From: Davidsoniella eucalypti
Lineage: Eukaryota > Ascomycota > Sordariomycetes > Microascales > Ceratocystidaceae
Length of the DNA stretch: 64,000 nucleotides
NCBI GenBank assembly: GCA_004009845.1
Contig: RMBW01000086.1
Location: 62,001 to 126,000, forward strand
Direction of reading: 5' to 3'
This document shows, one piece after another, positions 61,405 to 64,000 of this stretch (within the stretch, counting starts at the first letter, position 1; every line of letters starts with the position of its first letter). Under the pieces are notes generated by a model. It searched no databases, had not been told where the DNA came from, and was given only the letters and a program-made list of their open reading frames with translations. The position numbers and the translations under genes were made by a program.

Positions 61405-64000
61405 TCAAATGCTACGAGAATATTAGTACAGGAATACATATGATCGTGGATATGGAAGAGCTTGAGACTTACTAGATTTGTAGCGGAGCCACGTGGTCGA
61501 CTTGATATCCCCAGTTACGCTTGTTCTCTTCGGCCAGAAGCCAATCGTATGGAAACTGGACAAGAGGACCCTGCATTAGACTCAGGAGCTCCTCAGCCTC
61601 CGCCTGTGGAAGGAGTTCTTGCCAATTCTTGTGGCGACTGCCCTTCGTATTTGTGCGCTTGCGTCTACGTTGGGTTCCAGATGTCGAGACCCCCGCTGAA
61701 GTTCCAGGAGGAGCACCGGGCTCGCCAGCAGCAGCGCTGGCCGAAGTCTGTAGACCAGCCGTTGAAGGCCTGTTAGGGGTTGAAAAGGTGGCCCGTTTTT
61801 CGCGGTGGCGCTCAGTATCGCCTTCGGGCGAGGTAGGAGGCAGAGTAATCGAGGGGTCCAACGGCGGGAATGGCGTATCGCCAGCCGGCAATACAGGTGA
61901 CGGGCGATCGACAACAGATGCAGTCGAAGCAGATGCAGATGTCTCTGCTGTAGTATCGATATTCAATGGCACGCGAAGATGACCCGGGACAGGGCCGCCA
62001 GGTTGGTTGTTGATAGAGCCGGTATCAGTGTTGGTTGCGGCCGACATACTCGGGTCTTCGACAACGATGTTGTTACGGGCCTCGTCAGCAGCATGAGCTG
62101 CAGCCTTGAGATCGAGCTGGGGGTGATTAATATGGCTAAATCCATTATCCGTAGGTCGTGTTTCAGCTGCAGCGCTTTCCATGAAGGCAGTGAAGCGTTC
62201 AGCATAGTCCATATACTCGCGATACTCATTCCAGGTAGACACTTCGTTGTCAGGCATGCAACGGAACACTTGACGGTACAGCTTAGTGTTGTTCTTGGCA
62301 ACCTGGTTCCAGATATCATCGATAAAGTTGGGAGTAATAGGGTCAGCCATACAGAAGCGGTCGACGATAGGACGGTTGATGTCGGCCGCCAGTGGATGAG
62401 ACGATCCATAGCGGTTGGAATGGTCAAAGGCAGAGCCACTTGGGCCAGCATCAGACTCCAGGCGGTCACCGACCGACGAGACAGAGGGCCCACCTGGGCC
62501 GGAAGAGTTGCTAAGGGCACTAGGACGACGCTCACGTGACCGGTCGGTATTGCGACGGCCCCGCTCGGACAAGTGATCGTTTGACAGCACCTCGCGGCCT
62601 TTAAAAATCTTACTATCACGTCCAGGCTGATCTGGCACAGCTTCCGCGGTCTCTTCTTCGTGTTGGCTCTCAACAACCGAGGGTCTACGGTCTGGATTCG
62701 ATGTGATTTCCGGATCCAGCGATGCCGAAACACTTCTCATAGACTCCGTGACCGAATCATAGCCATCAGTCTCTTCCTCTTGCATCTCAGCGGCCAGTTC
62801 TTCTTCAAGTATTTCATCCACTTCAAGTCCTAGATGTTCACGCATTAAGCGAACACGCAACGTATGGGCAAAACGGCCAACCTTGTAGGGACGGCCTGCC
62901 ATTTCAGAGTCAATCATGTCCGTATCGCGCACAACCGCAGCAGTCTCTGAGTCACGATCCCCTAGCATAGAACGCTCGTTGATATTTGCAGAGCCGATCA
63001 ATGCCACACGGTCATCGACGATGATGATCTTGGCGTGGATATACAGCTGTTCCGTCACTAAGACGCCATTCTCCATCTTGCCCCATTGACGAAGACTGAA
63101 AAATTGTATGTAATCTTCGGGGGTTATGCCGGCAGCTTTCAGACGTCCGAATATCGAGTGTGGGCCACGGCAAATACTACGGTACTGACTCTCCAGAATT
63201 AGACGAATACTGGTGCCCTCGGAGTTGTCGACAGTGTTCTGGAAGCCGGGCATCAGTGGGATGATTACCACGCAACGCCAGTCTTCGTCTTCTTCATGGG
63301 CGCGTTTAGCCCGGGCCACCAGGGCATCACCGATACGATTCATGATCTTGACACCATCGAACTCGGTGCTGGTTACAAAGAACTGGTTTTCCATGTACAC
63401 AAAATGGTCCGAGTCCTCAATCATCTTGATGTATGCGTTCTGGATGCTATGTTCCGTATGGTTGATACCCAGCGACCAGTTGCCAGCCGAACGCAGCAGC
63501 TGTACTTCACATGTTCCTGTAAGGCCGAGTGCTTCTAGATGCTCGGGAGATGCATCCGGTGGCGGGAGAAGGAATGGCAAAGGCCGCGTAGCCTTGCGGC
63601 CTCTTCGGATATAATTCCAACGTTGCACGAAGTGGCGGGTCAGGTCACGTGCCGGCTGGCCGACGACCTGCATAGCCACATCGTGCCATGGCATGCGTGG
63701 AACACGGCTACGATCGTACATCTCCTCGTATGGCTCGTTAAGGCGGTAGAAATCCTGGACCCTAGGGTTGCTGTAGTCCTTGCCCGGGAACATCTGGCAG
63801 CCACTCGGTGCTACTGGGGGGCCGGTCGGTTCGAATCCAGTTGGCCGGTCATCAGTGAGGGGATGTTGAGGCGAGTCCCAACGGCCAAAGCACAGATCAA
63901 TGCCACCTAGGAATGCAATGTCATGGTCCACGATGCATAGCTTCTCGTGATGGGCATATATAAACTGGTTCTTCTTGAACTGATGTGGCGATCGCTGGAT
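61405..64000 (-). CDS. SPO14: Phospholipase D (Spo14/PLD1-type), C-terminal part, runs off right edge
   Basis: Hydrolyses phosphatidylcholine to phosphatidic acid and choline at membranes. The frame is open from the window edge at 64000 down to about 61474 and lacks its 5' part (PX/PH domains and first exons). HKD motif 1 is at the edge (HHEKLCIVDHD, about 63910-63950), followed by GGIDLCFGRWD. HKD motif 2 is at about 62960-63040 (HAKIIIVDDRVALIGSANIN, then ERSMLGDRDSE). A long Ser/Pro-rich disordered region typical of fungal PLDs follows, with a conserved IDDIWNQVAKNNTKLYRQVF block near 62.3 kb and an end reading GYQVDHVAPLQI. A TAG directly follows, but it overlaps a GTAAGT donor (61472-61467). 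With a TACTAAT branch and TAG acceptor, a last exon 61411-61405 would extend the end to APLQIYI. I favour the spliced end. Confidence 0.93.

Noticed and set aside
61979..62539. 186-codon plus-strand frame within the phospholipase D gene
   Set aside because: Antisense to a continuous PLD reading frame; no recognisable motif.
63825..63840. GGTTCGAATCC, matching the B-box of a tRNA gene
   Set aside because: It lies in PLD coding sequence and no cloverleaf, A-box or acceptor-stem pairing could be found around it.

Overview
The window is nuclear DNA of a filamentous ascomycete (Pezizomycotina; Eurotiomycetes-like is plausible but unproven). Genes have several short introns with GTAAGT/GTATGT donors, CTAAC-type branch sites and YAG acceptors. 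There is a FacB/Cat8-type Zn2Cys6 regulator with the filamentous-fungal N-terminus, and a kinase-like family that, from memory, I associate with Pezizomycotina. Gene density is low: about 12 sound genes, one gene-like but broken ORF set and several relics in 64 kb, with long AT-rich intergenic stretches. All exon models here were joined by hand from frame, splice consensus and family knowledge; none is supported by transcripts.

Layout. 1-9436 is gene-poor. 9437-13098 holds spermidine synthase (+), a Nit2/omega-amidase-like nitrilase (-) and a 92-residue mitochondrial membrane protein (-). 13.1-16.9 kb shows no gene. 16.9-22.5 kb holds PMP3 (+), a Ylf2/YchF-like GTPase (-) with a 10-nt microexon, and a divergent SET-domain lysine methyltransferase (+). 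22.5-32.5 kb is a 10-kb gene desert leading to the Cat8/FacB regulator of acetate use and gluconeogenesis (+, 32505-35505).

36-45.3 kb is an accessory island. It contains a decayed LINE-type reverse-transcriptase fragment, then a block bounded by two direct repeats of about 230 bp (38031-38255 and 45058-45303). Inside the block lie a kinase-like gene carrying a 14-residue tandem repeat, a wrecked Zn2Cys6 regulator, a secreted-protein gene with a stop and a frameshift, and an inverted fragment of a paralogue of that secreted gene. This is the most unusual part of the window.

45.3-49.8 kb is again gene-poor, with one orphan first-exon-like ORF. 49.8-64 kb returns to conserved genes: Pgc1-like phosphodiesterase (+), a frameshifted member of an uncharacterised fungal family (+), ribose-phosphate pyrophosphokinase (+), the Paf1-complex subunit Rtf1 (-), COQ7 (+) and the C-terminal half of Spo14-type phospholipase D (-, running off the right edge).

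The conserved genes are ordinary housekeeping functions (polyamines, PRPP, ubiquinone, lipid turnover, transcription) and do not form a pathway cluster. The island at 36-45 kb differs from them in being repeat-bounded, internally duplicated and full of broken genes.
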